DNA of 64,000 nucleotides from Tolypeutes matacus (taxonomy: Eukaryota; Chordata; Mammalia; Cingulata; Chlamyphoridae). The position numbers and the translations under genes were made by a program. Below are positions 53,623-64,000 of this stretch, piece by piece (the first letter of the stretch is position 1; the number at the start of each line of letters is the position of its first letter). Under the pieces are notes generated by a model. It did not search any database. It saw nothing but the letters and a program-made list of their open reading frames with translations, and was not told the DNA's origin. The DNA lies in the NCBI GenBank assembly GCA_026826555.1, contig JAKSZT010000116.1, forward strand, positions 2,187,041 to 2,251,040. Reading direction: 5' to 3'.

Positions 53623-55440
53623 ATTAAACCCATTCAATATTTCTATAATAATTTTAATAAAGAAAAAAAAGATGAACAAAGAATAAATTATTCACCCCCC
53701 AAACCATTTGTTGACACGGTCATATTTAGGTGCATTTCTAGGTGTACGTGAAAAAAAAAAATTATTTATCTATCCTTTCCATTGATATGTGATCACATAC
53801 CACCTCATGTGGAGAAAGGGAGCAATGAATGGCTTGTTCAAACGTGTTGCAAACGTCTTTAATATAAAATTATATAATGAAATGGATTTGTTTGACAGAT
53901 AATGTAAATTTTAAAAGGGAGTGAAATTTGTTTAGATTTAATACAGTCAATGATAAGAAACAGACAATATGACACAAAAATTTATAAAGGGATATAATTC
54001 ATCTGATAAAATGGAAATAAATTAAAACAATATTGTAATTATTATATTATAGATAGAACATTTAGACATAATAATCTCTCAAGGCATGAAATTTTTTTTT
54101 ACCATGCAATTTCCTTTAAGGCATTCATTCTTTCTGAGTAAAAAAATTCCACTTTTGGAATTTCCCATATCCCATTGGCACAAATTCCCACACAAAACAA
54201 GATCACTAGGAAAACTATTGTATTTCAAGTGAGAGATTCTCAGCAATGGAATCCAAGGGAAAGGAAGAAATGGAAATAGAATAAGAAACTTTGTCATCTC
54301 AATGGAGGACCAATATTATCAAAAGTCACCAGACACTAGATATTTCCATTTTAGTGTTGCAGAGCATTATTTGGAACTCAGGGCATGTAGAATGGGATCT
54401 ATGAAAAGGGCAGCAGCAGGAGTGTAGGCAATGTTAAGAATATGAAAGAAAGAGAAGAATGGAATCCTGGAGAAAAGAAATTGCCCCTTAATTCTCAAAG
54501 TTACAATTAAAAGAAAGAGAAAATCCACTAGCCAACTGAGGGCTATGTGTAAAAAGTAAAACATAAGACTCTTTAAAAGAGACACACCTCATACACAGAA
54601 CTCTACTGACATGATGAAGGCAGGGCATGTAAAATAGTTTTGAACATGTGGCATGGTCTGAGGCTAGGGAGGAATAATGTCATGATATTTTATCATGATG
54701 TAAGAAATATTCCACCATGGTGTCATGGGATGCTCCAAGAAAGTTTTATGGGTATGATGATCAAGTGCATAAAAGTTCTCTTAATTTACAAATCCTGCTA
54801 AAAATATGTATTTATAGAAACAAGAATCAGACAGTTTGGAGGTGAAAATGAGATATAACTCAGATTAGGATGATAGTCTCTCAAAGTCAAATTTGGTGTA
54901 TTTAAAAAAGACAAAAATTTTAAAGTATTTGGTAAAATAAAATTTTAATGAATTGTTATATATCTATTATCATCTACTAATAAACCTTTACTTAGAGAGA
55001 ATTTTTTCACACACCGTGTCTATCCTAATTCGAAATGAAATGTTTTAGCCCTTTTTAATAGTTAATTCTTTAAAATTAAGAGGCTTCTGTGATATGAGTT
55101 TGTATGGAATGCCTTTTTCACATAAGTTTTTGGAACCGATATTCTTCATAATAGATAATGAAATAATATAAGACTACACCAATTAGAGAAAAATAATAGG
55201 AGGAAACCAAATGCTTCTCAGTGATTCCTCCATTTTGATTAATCACAAATTTAAATCGACAATTTAAATCAAGGAAATCATTTTACATGACTTCATGAAC
55301 ATTTACTGAATGTTTAAGATGCTCCAGGTTTTGTTTCAAGATAGCCTTTCCTGATTTTTTGGATATCTTTGTGCTGTTCTCCATTGCTGTGGGATTGTGA
55401 TGTAGGTATCCATATATATGTGTGTGTTTATGCCAGTGTC
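53623..55440 (+). repeat. Unit U23, class D, 3' truncated at the class boundary
   Basis: D junction at about 54351 (CCATTTTAGTGTTGCAGAGC). It ends at the microsatellite site (CATATATATGTGTGTGTTTATGCCA, about 55411-55435), losing the last ~0.75 kb. Last D unit in the window. Confidence 0.85.
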
Positions 55441-56580
55441 CATATGCCTGTCCTTGAACACTTTTTTTTTTTGCTTATCTATCAACTTTATTGATATGTG
55501 AATTTTACTACATCATTTGGACAAAGAGAACAATGAACGGCTTTTTTAAGGCTGCTGAAAAGTTCTTTATTTTTAAATTATGAACTGTAGCTGATATTAA
55601 ATTGAAAGAAACTGTTAATTTTAAAAGGGAGTGTAGGTAAATCAATAATTCAGAGATAATATTCTGAGAATTCATGATTGTTTACTGAATGTTTAAAAGG
55701 CTCTGGATTTTGTTTCAAGGAAACCAATGCTGATTTTGTGGACATAATATGGCTGTTCTCGAGTTCAGATAGGTTGTGATGCAGGTATCCATATATAAAT
55801 ACCTGCTCTTATGACATATTATAATTTTTTAGAAAGTATTGGAAATCAAACTTTTTCTTACAAAGAAACAGAATCCACATATACAGAAATGAAAACCCAA
55901 GAACTCAGAATACAAATAGCTCCCAGCCTCCAATTATCTCCTATGGCTCATGAAGGAACTTGGCAAAACCCTGAAGAAGAAAAGGGATTTGTAGTGTCCA
56001 CAAGTTGACAAAGAGTGACTAAAATGTTTACAAGATATCATGGGGGAGATGAATGGTTCATACAAGTCAAGGACCTAATCCATCAAAAAGAGTGCAACAC
56101 CCTCCATTCTATGCACGTTTGATTATAGCTTACAACAATGAAAAAATACAAAAAGAAGACCACTTAAAAATAGGTAATTCCAAAGCTTCATATTTGTCTC
56201 TAGACACCCGCTTTCTCTTAATACCTATTTTTAGTGATGCTTATTTGTCACACATGAACATACATAAACTTAAATTCTAGAGTAAAAATCATGACCTTAG
56301 AAAATGAAGGGGCATAACACCTTAGAGTGGTCCCATACACACATATCCAGCAGAAACTTGAATTGTGATTCATTTTTAAAAATTGGCCAGAGTATTTCTG
56401 AAACATGACTAATAACTATTATCATGGCTCCACTTGGGTTTACAATTCGTGACATCCCCATGATTTTTAAAACAAATCTGTTTTATTGAGACATAGTAAA
56501 CCAATATTTTCTTTATCCAATGTGGACATTTCCTGCTTATTGGGATATTCACATGGTGTGCATTCACCTCTTCAATAATT
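55441..56580 (+). repeat. Unit U24, class S, 5' truncated
   Basis: Joins the class D array at about 55440 with TGCCTGTCCTTGAACA, which is about 130 bp into a normal S unit. The S junction is at about 55630, where AAAAGGGAGTG is followed by TAGGTAAATCAATAATTCAG, skipping the ~1.5-kb centre of L units. S-typical text: AAATACCTGCTCTTATGACA at about 55797. Confidence 0.85.
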
Positions 56581-57819
56581 ATTAAATATTTTCAATAGCT
56601 CTTTAATAATTATAATAAATAAAGAAAAACCAGAAGTATAAAGAAGAAATTATTCCCCTCTCAATCCATTTGTTGACATTTACATACATAGGTATTTGTC
56701 TGGGTGTCCTTGAACAATTTTTATCTATCAGTTTTAATGAAAGGTGATCCCATACTACATCATGTGGACAAAGTGAACAAGGAATGGCTTTTTTAAAGCT
56801 GTTGAAAAGGTCTTTATTTTAAAATTATCATCTGTAACAGATATAAGATTGAAAGAATATGTTAATTTTAAAAGACAGTGTAGGTAAATTGATAATTCTG
56901 AGGAGATGTTTTTCCATGATATTATGATTGTTTACAGAATGTTTAGAAAGCTCCATATTTTATTTCAAGAAAACCATTTCTGATTTAATGAAAGACATTG
57001 GGCTCTTATGTGCAGAGAGATTGTAATGCAGGTATCCATACTTAAATACCTGTTCTTATGACATATTGTAATTTTTAAGAAAGTATTGGAAATAAAATCA
57101 AACCCATTCTTGCCAAGAAACAGAATCCACATATACACAAATGAAAACCCAGGAACTCAGAGTACAAATAGCTCCCAGACCGAAATTTCTCCTATGACTT
57201 TTGAAGGACCTTGCCAACACCCAGATGAGAAAAAGGGACTTATAGGGTCCATAAGGTGAGAAAGAGTGACTCTAATGTTTGCAAGATATCATGGGGGAAG
57301 TGGAATGGTTCATAAAAGCCAAGGACCTAATCCGTCAATCAGAGTTCACTGCTCTCCATTCTTTGCACACCTGAATATAGCCTACAACAATGAAGAAACA
57401 CAAAAGGAAATCACTTTAGAGGAATAGGTTAATCCAAAGCTTCATACTTCTCTTTATGCCCTCTTTCTATATATTTTTAGTGATGGATATCCTTCATACA
57501 TGAATATACATAAACTTGAAATCTAGAGCAGATATCACAACCTTTGAAAATAAAGGGACATAACATGTTACAGAGGCCCTGTCTCCAGCAGAAACTTGAA
57601 TTGTGATACATTTTTAAAAATTGACCAGAGAATTTCTGAAACAAAACTAATAACTACTAACCGTGGCTCCACTCTGGTGTGCAATTCCTGACATCCCCAA
57701 GAATTTTAAAACAAATCTGTTTTATTGAGACATATTAAACCAATATCTTTTTTATCCAAAGTGCCATTTCCTGGTCCTTGTTATATTCACAGAGGGGTGC
57801 ATTCATCAATGCAATCATT
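56581..57819 (+). repeat. Unit U25, class S, complete
   Basis: 1239 bp. Start motif variant ATTAAATATTTTCAATAGCT. S-typical GGCTGT/GGGTGTCCTTGAACAA, GATCCCATACTACATCATGTGG, CTCAGAGTACAAATAGCTCC and CAGCAGAAACTTGAATTG are shared with the other S units and absent from L, M and D. Confidence 0.87.
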
Positions 57820-59083
57820 ATTAAACATTTTCAATATTTCTATAATAATTAAAATAAATAAAAAATTCCAGATAATAAAGGAGAAATTATTCACCTCTCG
57901 ATTGATTTATTGACTCTGACATACATAGGTATTTATCTGGCTCATCGTGAACAACTTTTTTTATCTAGCAGTTTTATTAATATGTGATCCCATACTACAT
58001 CATGTGGAGAAAGTGAACAATGAATGGCTTTTTTAAAAAGCTTTAAAAGCCTTTGAAAAGGTCTTTATTTTAAAATTATGAACTGAAACGGATATTAGAT
58101 TGAAAGAAAATATTAATTTAAAAAGGGAATGTAGGCAAATTGATAATTCTGAGGAGTTTTTTCCCCATGATTTCATGATAGTTTACTGAATGTTTAGAAG
58201 GTTCCAAATTTTGTTTCAAGGAAACTGTTCCTGATTTTCTGGACATCATTGGGGAGTTCCTGAGTGCAGAGAGTTTGTGATGCAGATATCCATATATAAA
58301 TAACTGCTCTTATGATATATTATAATATTTTGGAATATTTTGGAAATACAATCAAACTTATTCTTACAGAAACAGAATCCACATAAGCACAAAGGAAATC
58401 CCCAGAACCCAGAATTAAATATCTCCCAGCCACCAAATTTATCCTATGGCTTATGAATAACCTTGCCTACACCCAGAAGATAAAATGGACATGTAGGTTC
58501 ACAAAGTGACAAAGAGTGACTCCAATGTTACAAGAAATCATGGGGGACAGGAATGGCTCATAAAAGTCAAGGACCTAATTGATCAAGCAGAGTGTACTGC
58601 CCTCCATTATGTGCATGCTTGATTAGATCCTCCAACATTGAAGAAACACAATAGGAAGACCCATTTAGAGAAATAAGGGATTTTAAAGCTTTATATTTGT
58701 CTCTCACCACCGTATTTCTCTTAAGATATATTTTTAGTGATGTGTATCAATCAAGCATAAACATACATAAACTTGAAGTCTAGAGCAGAAATCATGATCT
58801 TAGAAAATAAAGGGCCATAACAACCTACAGTGGTCCCATACATACATCTCCAGCAGAAACTTGAATTATGATTCATTTTTAGAAATTCACCAGGGCATTT
58901 CTGAAACATGACAAAGAACTATTATCCATGGCTCAACTTGCATGTGCAATTCCTGACATTCCCATGAATTTTTGAAATCAAATCTCTTTTATTGAGACAT
59001 ATTATTCTAATATCTTTTTTATCCAATGTATATATTCCCTGGTCACTGGCATATCCACAGTAGGGTGATTCACCCCTTCAATC
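57820..59083 (+). repeat. Unit U26, class S, complete
   Basis: 1264 bp. Small local duplication AAAAAGCTTTAAAAGCCTTTGAAAAGG at about 58035. Otherwise typical S landmarks in order. Confidence 0.87.
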
Positions 59084-60375
59084 ATTTTTAAACCTTTTCA
59101 ATATCTCTATAATAATTATAATAATAAAGAAAACCAGAAGAATAAAGAAGAAATTATACACCTCTCCATCCATTTTTTTGACACTAATATACATAGGTGT
59201 TTTTCTGGCTGTCCTTGAACAACTTTTTTATTTATCTATCACTGTTATTGACATGTAATCCCATGCTACATGATGTGGTCAAAGCAAACAATGAATGGCT
59301 TTTTTAAAGCTGTTGAAAATGTTTATTTTAAAATTATGAACTGAAACATATATTAGATTGAAAGAAAATGTTAATTTTAAATGGGAGTTTAGGTAAATCA
59401 ATAATTCTAAGGAGACCTTTTCCCATGACTTCACAATAGTTCAGTGAATGTTTAGAAGGCCCAGGGTTTTGTTTCAAGGAAACCATTCCTGATTTTCAGG
59501 ACATGACTGGCTGTTCTGGAGCACAGAGAGCTTGTGATGCAGGTATCCATTTATAAATTCCTACTCTTAAGACATATTGTAATTTTTATAAAGTATTGGA
59601 AATAAAATGAAACTCATTCTTACAAAGAAACAGAATCCACATATACACAATGTAAACACAGTAACTCAGAGTAAAAATAGCTCACAAATTCCAAATTTCT
59701 CCTATGGCTTATGAAGGGCTTTATTAACACCCAGGAGAGAAAAACAGATCTGTACGGTCCACAAGGTGATAAAGATTGACTCAAATGTTTACAAGATATC
59801 ATGGGGGAGATGAATGGTTCAAAACAGTCAAGGAACTAATTGATTAAGCAGAGTGTACTGCCCTCCATTCTATGCATGTGTGATTATAGCTTCTAACAAT
59901 GAAAAAACAGAAAAGGAAGACCACTTTAGAGAAATAGGTAACTCCAAAGTTTCATATTTGTCTCTCTTCACTCTCTTTCTCTTATTATATATTTTAAAGT
60001 ATGCAAAACAGACATCCATGAACATGCATAAACTTGAAGTCCAAAGCAGAAATCACTATGTTAGAAAATAAAGGGGCATAACACCTTAGAGTCATCCCAT
60101 CTCTGGCAGAAACTTGAATTGCAATTGATTTTTAAAAATTGGTAATTGATTTAAAATAATTTTAAATTATTTTAAAATTATAAAATCATTTCTGAAACCC
60201 GACTAATAACTATTATCCATGGTGCAATTTGGGTGTGCAATTCCTGACATCCCCACGATTTTTAAAACAAATCTGTTTCTTTCAGACTTATTAAACCAAT
60301 ATCTTTTTATCCAATGTGTACATTCTCTGGTCCTTGGTATATTCACAGTTGTGTGTATTAATCTCTTCAATCATT
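59084..60375 (+). repeat. Unit U27, class S, complete
   Basis: 1292 bp. It is slightly long because of a local AT-rich expansion at about 60138-60185 (AATTGATTTAAAATAATTTTAAATT...) within the AAAATTGGCCAGAGCATTTC region. Confidence 0.87.
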
Positions 60376-61082
60376 ATTAAAGCTTTTCAATAGCTCTATA
60401 ATAATTTTAATGAATAAAGAAGAATAAATAAGAGATTATGCACCTCTCTATTGAATTGTTGAAACTGACATACTTAGGTTTTTTCTGGCTGTCCTTGAAG
60501 AAATTTTTCTTCCTCTATCAGTTTTATTGATATGTGATCCCATACTACATCATGAAGAGAAGGTGAGTAATGAATGGCTTTTTAAAAAAGTGGTTGATAA
60601 AGTCATTATTTTAAAATTATGAACTGAAACACATATTAGATTGAAGGAAAATGTGAATTTTAAAAGGAATTAGGTAAATTGATAAATATGAGGAGATCAT
60701 ATTTGTCTCTCAACACCCTCTTTCTCTTAATATATATTTTTAGGGATGCATTTCAGTCATACATGAACATACATAAACTTGAAGTCTTGAGCTGAAATCA
60801 CAACCTTAACAAATAAAGTTTCATACAACTTACAATGCTCCCATCTCCAGCAGAAAATTGAATTGTGATTCATTTTTAAATATTGGCCAGAGTATTTCTG
60901 AAACATGATTAATAACTATTATCCATGGCTCAACTTGAGTGTATAATTCCTGTCATCCCCATGATTTTTAAGGCAAATCTGTTTCATAGAGACATATTAC
61001 ACAAGTGTATTTTTTAGCCAATGTGTACATGTCTTGCTCCTTGATATATTCACATTGGTGTGCATTCATTTCTTGAACCATT
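60376..61082 (+). repeat. Unit U28, class S, internally deleted
   Basis: Only about 0.7 kb. At about 60694 GATAAATATGAGGAGATCA jumps to TATTTGTCTCTCAACACC, losing about 0.56 kb including the microsatellite site and the TACTGCCCTCCATTCTATG region. Confidence 0.85.
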
Positions 61083-62323
61083 ATTAAACCTTTTCAATAG
61101 CTCTATAATAATTATAAAAATTAAAGATATAACAAAAGAAATTATTCACCTCTCAATACATTTGTTGACACTGACAGACATAGTTCTTTTTCTGGCTCTC
61201 CTTGAACAACTTTTTTTCTTTATCTATCAGTTTTATTGTTATGTGAACCAATACTACAGCATGTGGACAAAGTGAACAATGAATGGCTTTTTAAAAGATG
61301 TTTAAAAGTTCTTTATTTTAAAATTATGAGCTATAACGTATATTAGATCAAAAGAAAGGGTTAATTTTAAAAGTGATCATACGTAAATCAATAATTAAGT
61401 GTAGATCTTTTCCTTGATTTCACAATTGTTTACAGAATGTTTATAAGTCTCCAGATTTTATATCAATGAGACCATTCTAGATTTTTTGGATATCATTGGG
61501 CTGTTCTCAAGTGCAGAGAGATTATGAGGAAGGTATCCATATATAAATACCTGCTGTTATGGCATATTGTAATTTCTTATCAAGTATTGGAAATAAAATC
61601 AAACTGATTATTAGAAAGAATCAGAATTCACATATACACAAATGAAAACCCAGGAACTCAGAGAAAAAATTGCTCCCAAACTAGAAATTTCTCCTATGCC
61701 TTATGAAGGACTTTGCTGACACCGAGAAGAGAAAAGAGGATTTGTAGTGTCTACAAGATGACAAAGAGTAACTCAAATATTTACAAAATATCATGGGGAA
61801 AAGGAATGGTTCATAAAAGTCATGGACATACTCCATCAAGCAGAGTGTACCATCCTCCATTCTATGCACTCATGATTATAGACTCCAACAAGAAGAAACA
61901 CAAAAAGAAGACCACTTTAGAGATATAGGTAATTCCAAAGCTTCATATTTCTCTTTCGCTTAATATATATATTTTAGTGATGTGTATCAGTGTTACATGA
62001 ACATACATTAAATTGATGTCTAGAGTGGAAATCACAACCTTAGAAAATAAAGGGGTATAACAACTTACAGTGGTCCGGTACCCACATTTCTGATAGAAAC
62101 TTGAATTGTGACTCATTATTAAAAATTGCCCAGAGCATTTCTGAACACGACTAATAACTATTATCCAAAGCTCAACTTGGGTATACAATTCCTGACATCC
62201 CCACAATGATTAAAACTAATCTGTTTCATTGAGACATATTAAGCCAAAATATTTTTTATCTAATGCTTACATTCCTTGTTCCCTGATATATTCACAGTGG
62301 TGTGCATTCATTTCTTCAATCAC
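61083..62323 (+). repeat. Unit U29, class S, complete
   Basis: 1241 bp. S landmarks in order. The microsatellite site (about 61538) is CATATATAAATACC, with no TG tract, as in other S units. Confidence 0.87.
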
Positions 62324-63584
62324 TTTTAAACATTTTCTATATCTCTATTATAATTATAACAAATAAATAAATACCAGAAGAATAAATAAGAAATTATTCA
62401 ACTCTCAATCCATTTGTTGAAACTGACCTAAATAGGTGTTTTACTGGCTGTCCTTGAAAACCTTTTCTTTTTGTTGTTTATCTATCAGTTTCATTGATAT
62501 GTGATCACATATGACATGATGTGGCAAAGTGATCAATGAATAGCTTTTTAAAAGTTTTTGAAAAGGTCTTTATATTAAAATTATGAACTGAAATGTATAT
62601 TAGATAGAAACAAAATATCAATATTAAAAGAAAGAATATGTAAATTGATAATCCAAGGAGATATTTTTCCATGACTTCATGATTATTTACTGAATGTTTA
62701 GGAGGCTCTGGATTTGGTTTCAAGGAAACCATTCATAATTTCTGGACATCATTTAGCTGTTCTGGAGTGCAGAGAATGTGATGCAGGGATCGATATATAA
62801 ATAAGTGCTCTTATGAAATATTTTAATTTTTTTAAAAGTGTTGGAAATGAAATCAAACTCATTCTTACAAAGAAACAGAACACACATATACACAAATGAA
62901 AACCCAGGAACTCAGAGTTCAAATAATGCCCAGGTTCAAACTTCTCCTACGGCTTATGAAGGACCTTGCCAACATCCAGAAGAGAAAAAGGGACTTGTAG
63001 TGTACCCAAGGTGACAAAGAATGCCTCAAATGTTTTCAACGTATCATGGGGGAGATGAATGGTTCATAAATGTCAAGGACCTAGTCCATTAAGCAGAGTG
63101 TACTGCCCTCCTTTCTATGCATGTGTGATTATAGCCTCCAACACACAAGAAACACAAAAGAAAGAACACTTTAGAGAAATAGGTAATTCCAAAGCTTCAT
63201 ATTAGTCTCCCACTACACTTTTCTCTTAATATATATTTTTAGTGATGCATATCAATCATACATGAACATACATAAACTTGTAGCTGAGAGCATAAATCAG
63301 AGTTTTAGAAAACAAAGTGTTATAACACCTTACAATGGTGCCATTTCCAGCAGAAACTTGAATTGTGATTCATTTTTTTTTAATTGGCCAGATCATCTAA
63401 GAAACATGACTAGTAACTATCATTCATGGCTCCACTTGGGTGTACATTTCCTGACATTCCCATGAATTTTAAAACAAATCTGTTTTATTGAGACATATTG
63501 AACCAATATCTTTTTTTATCCAATGTGTACATTCCTGGGGCCTTGTTATATTCATAGTGGTTTGCATTCATCTCCTCAATCTTT
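62324..63584 (+). repeat. Unit U30, class S, complete
   Basis: 1261 bp. S landmarks in order. The microsatellite site (about 62794) is GATATATAAATAAGTG. Confidence 0.87.
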
Positions 63585-64000
63585 ATTAAACCTTTTCAAT
63601 AACTCTATAATAATTATAATAAAATAAAAAACCAGAAGAATAAAGAAAAAATTATTCACCTCTAAATCCATTTGAAGACACTGATATACAGAGGTGATTT
63701 TCTGGCTGTCTTTGCACAGCTTTCTTTGTTTATCTATCAGTTTTATTGCTATGTGATCCTATACTACATCATGTGGACAAAGTGAACAATGAATGGCTTT
63801 TTTATGGCTGTTGAAAAGATCTTTAGTTTAAAATTATGAACAGAAACATAGAATGAAAAAAATGTCAATTTGAAAAGGTGCTGCAGGTAAATCAATAATT
63901 CAGATATCTTTTTCCATGATTTCACAATTGTTTTCTCAATGTTAAGAAAGCTACAGATGTTGTTTCAAGGAAATCTGTAATGATTTTATGGACATAATTG
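63585..64000 (+). repeat. Unit U31, class S, 3' end outside window
   Basis: The first ~416 bp of an S unit, including the S junction at about 63885 (GCTGCAGGTAAATCAATAATTC). Shows that the array continues downstream. Confidence 0.85.

Larger units (their letters stand above)
1..64000 (+). repeat. Diverged AT-rich macrosatellite array, 31 whole or partial units
   Basis: The whole window is one head-to-tail array, interrupted by four retroelement insertions. The same landmarks recur in the same order: the start motif ATTAAACCCTTTCAATATTT, then CACATCATGTGGAGAAAGGG, then TATGGTCTGTGGCTAGGG, then CCTGATTTTCTGGATATCTT, then a TA/TG microsatellite, then TACTGCCCTCCATTCTATG, then CCAATGTGTACATTCCCTGG. 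Units differ from one another by frequent substitutions and small indels, so the array is old and not freshly homogenised. No splice-site, promoter or long-frame evidence for a host gene was found in any unit. The family was not recognised by name. Confidence 0.93.

Noticed and set aside
1..64000. CRISPR array, operon or prokaryotic mobile system
   Set aside because: Repeats are kilobase-long with no short direct repeats and unique spacers. SINE, MaLR and LINE-type insertions show a mammalian genome.
1..64000. Centromeric satellite with CENP-B boxes
   Set aside because: No motif of the CENP-B box type was noticed in the units, and divergence between units is high. A centromeric location cannot be excluded but nothing in the sequence supports it.

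Overview
The window is non-genic mammalian DNA. It is AT-rich, has no open frame longer than about 200 codons, and no host gene can be supported. Almost all of it is one long, diverged head-to-tail tandem array (a macrosatellite). The inserted mobile elements point to a xenarthran (armadillo, sloth or anteater lineage): a tRNA-derived SINE of the DAS type at 49896-50071 and a MaLR-type LTR element at 40487-43129. The host call is an inference from element families, not a database match.

Monomers are numbered U1 to U31, and each is taken to start at the recurring motif ATTAAACCCTTTCAATATTT. Four length classes share most of their sequence and differ by fixed internal deletions. L (long) is about 2.75 kb; U3 (5309-8076) is a good reference. 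M (about 1.9 kb) lacks what corresponds to roughly 5998-6908 of U3. D (about 2.57 kb) lacks roughly 6030-6237 of U3. S (about 1.25 kb) lacks roughly 5614-7146 of U3 and carries many private substitutions. These coordinates were read by eye and are good to a few bases to tens of bases.

Layout: 1-35.6 kb holds L and M units mixed (L L L M M L L M, one rearranged unit, L M M M L L). 35.6-55.4 kb holds D units, broken at 40.5-43.1 kb by the MaLR element. 55.4-64 kb holds only S units. The array continues beyond both ends of the window. Neighbouring units therefore resemble each other in class, which is the pattern expected from local unequal crossing-over. Some L and M units about 9.9 kb apart share private variants, hinting at a higher-order repeat.

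Insertions into the array: a 5'-truncated LINE-type retroposon (380-951); a second copy of the same family at about 19752-19925 whose 5' end is inverted (a twin-priming signature); the MaLR provirus-like element with two LTRs and one long internal frame broken by three stop codons; and the SINE. Every L, M and D unit has a TA/TG microsatellite at the same internal position. It is expanded in several units, and the 400-bp assembly gap (13974-14373) falls on it.

Nothing here forms a pathway or operon. The interest is in array evolution: deletion-defined subfamilies, a near-perfect palindrome created at the M junction, an inverted segment in U9, and the record of retroposition into the array.
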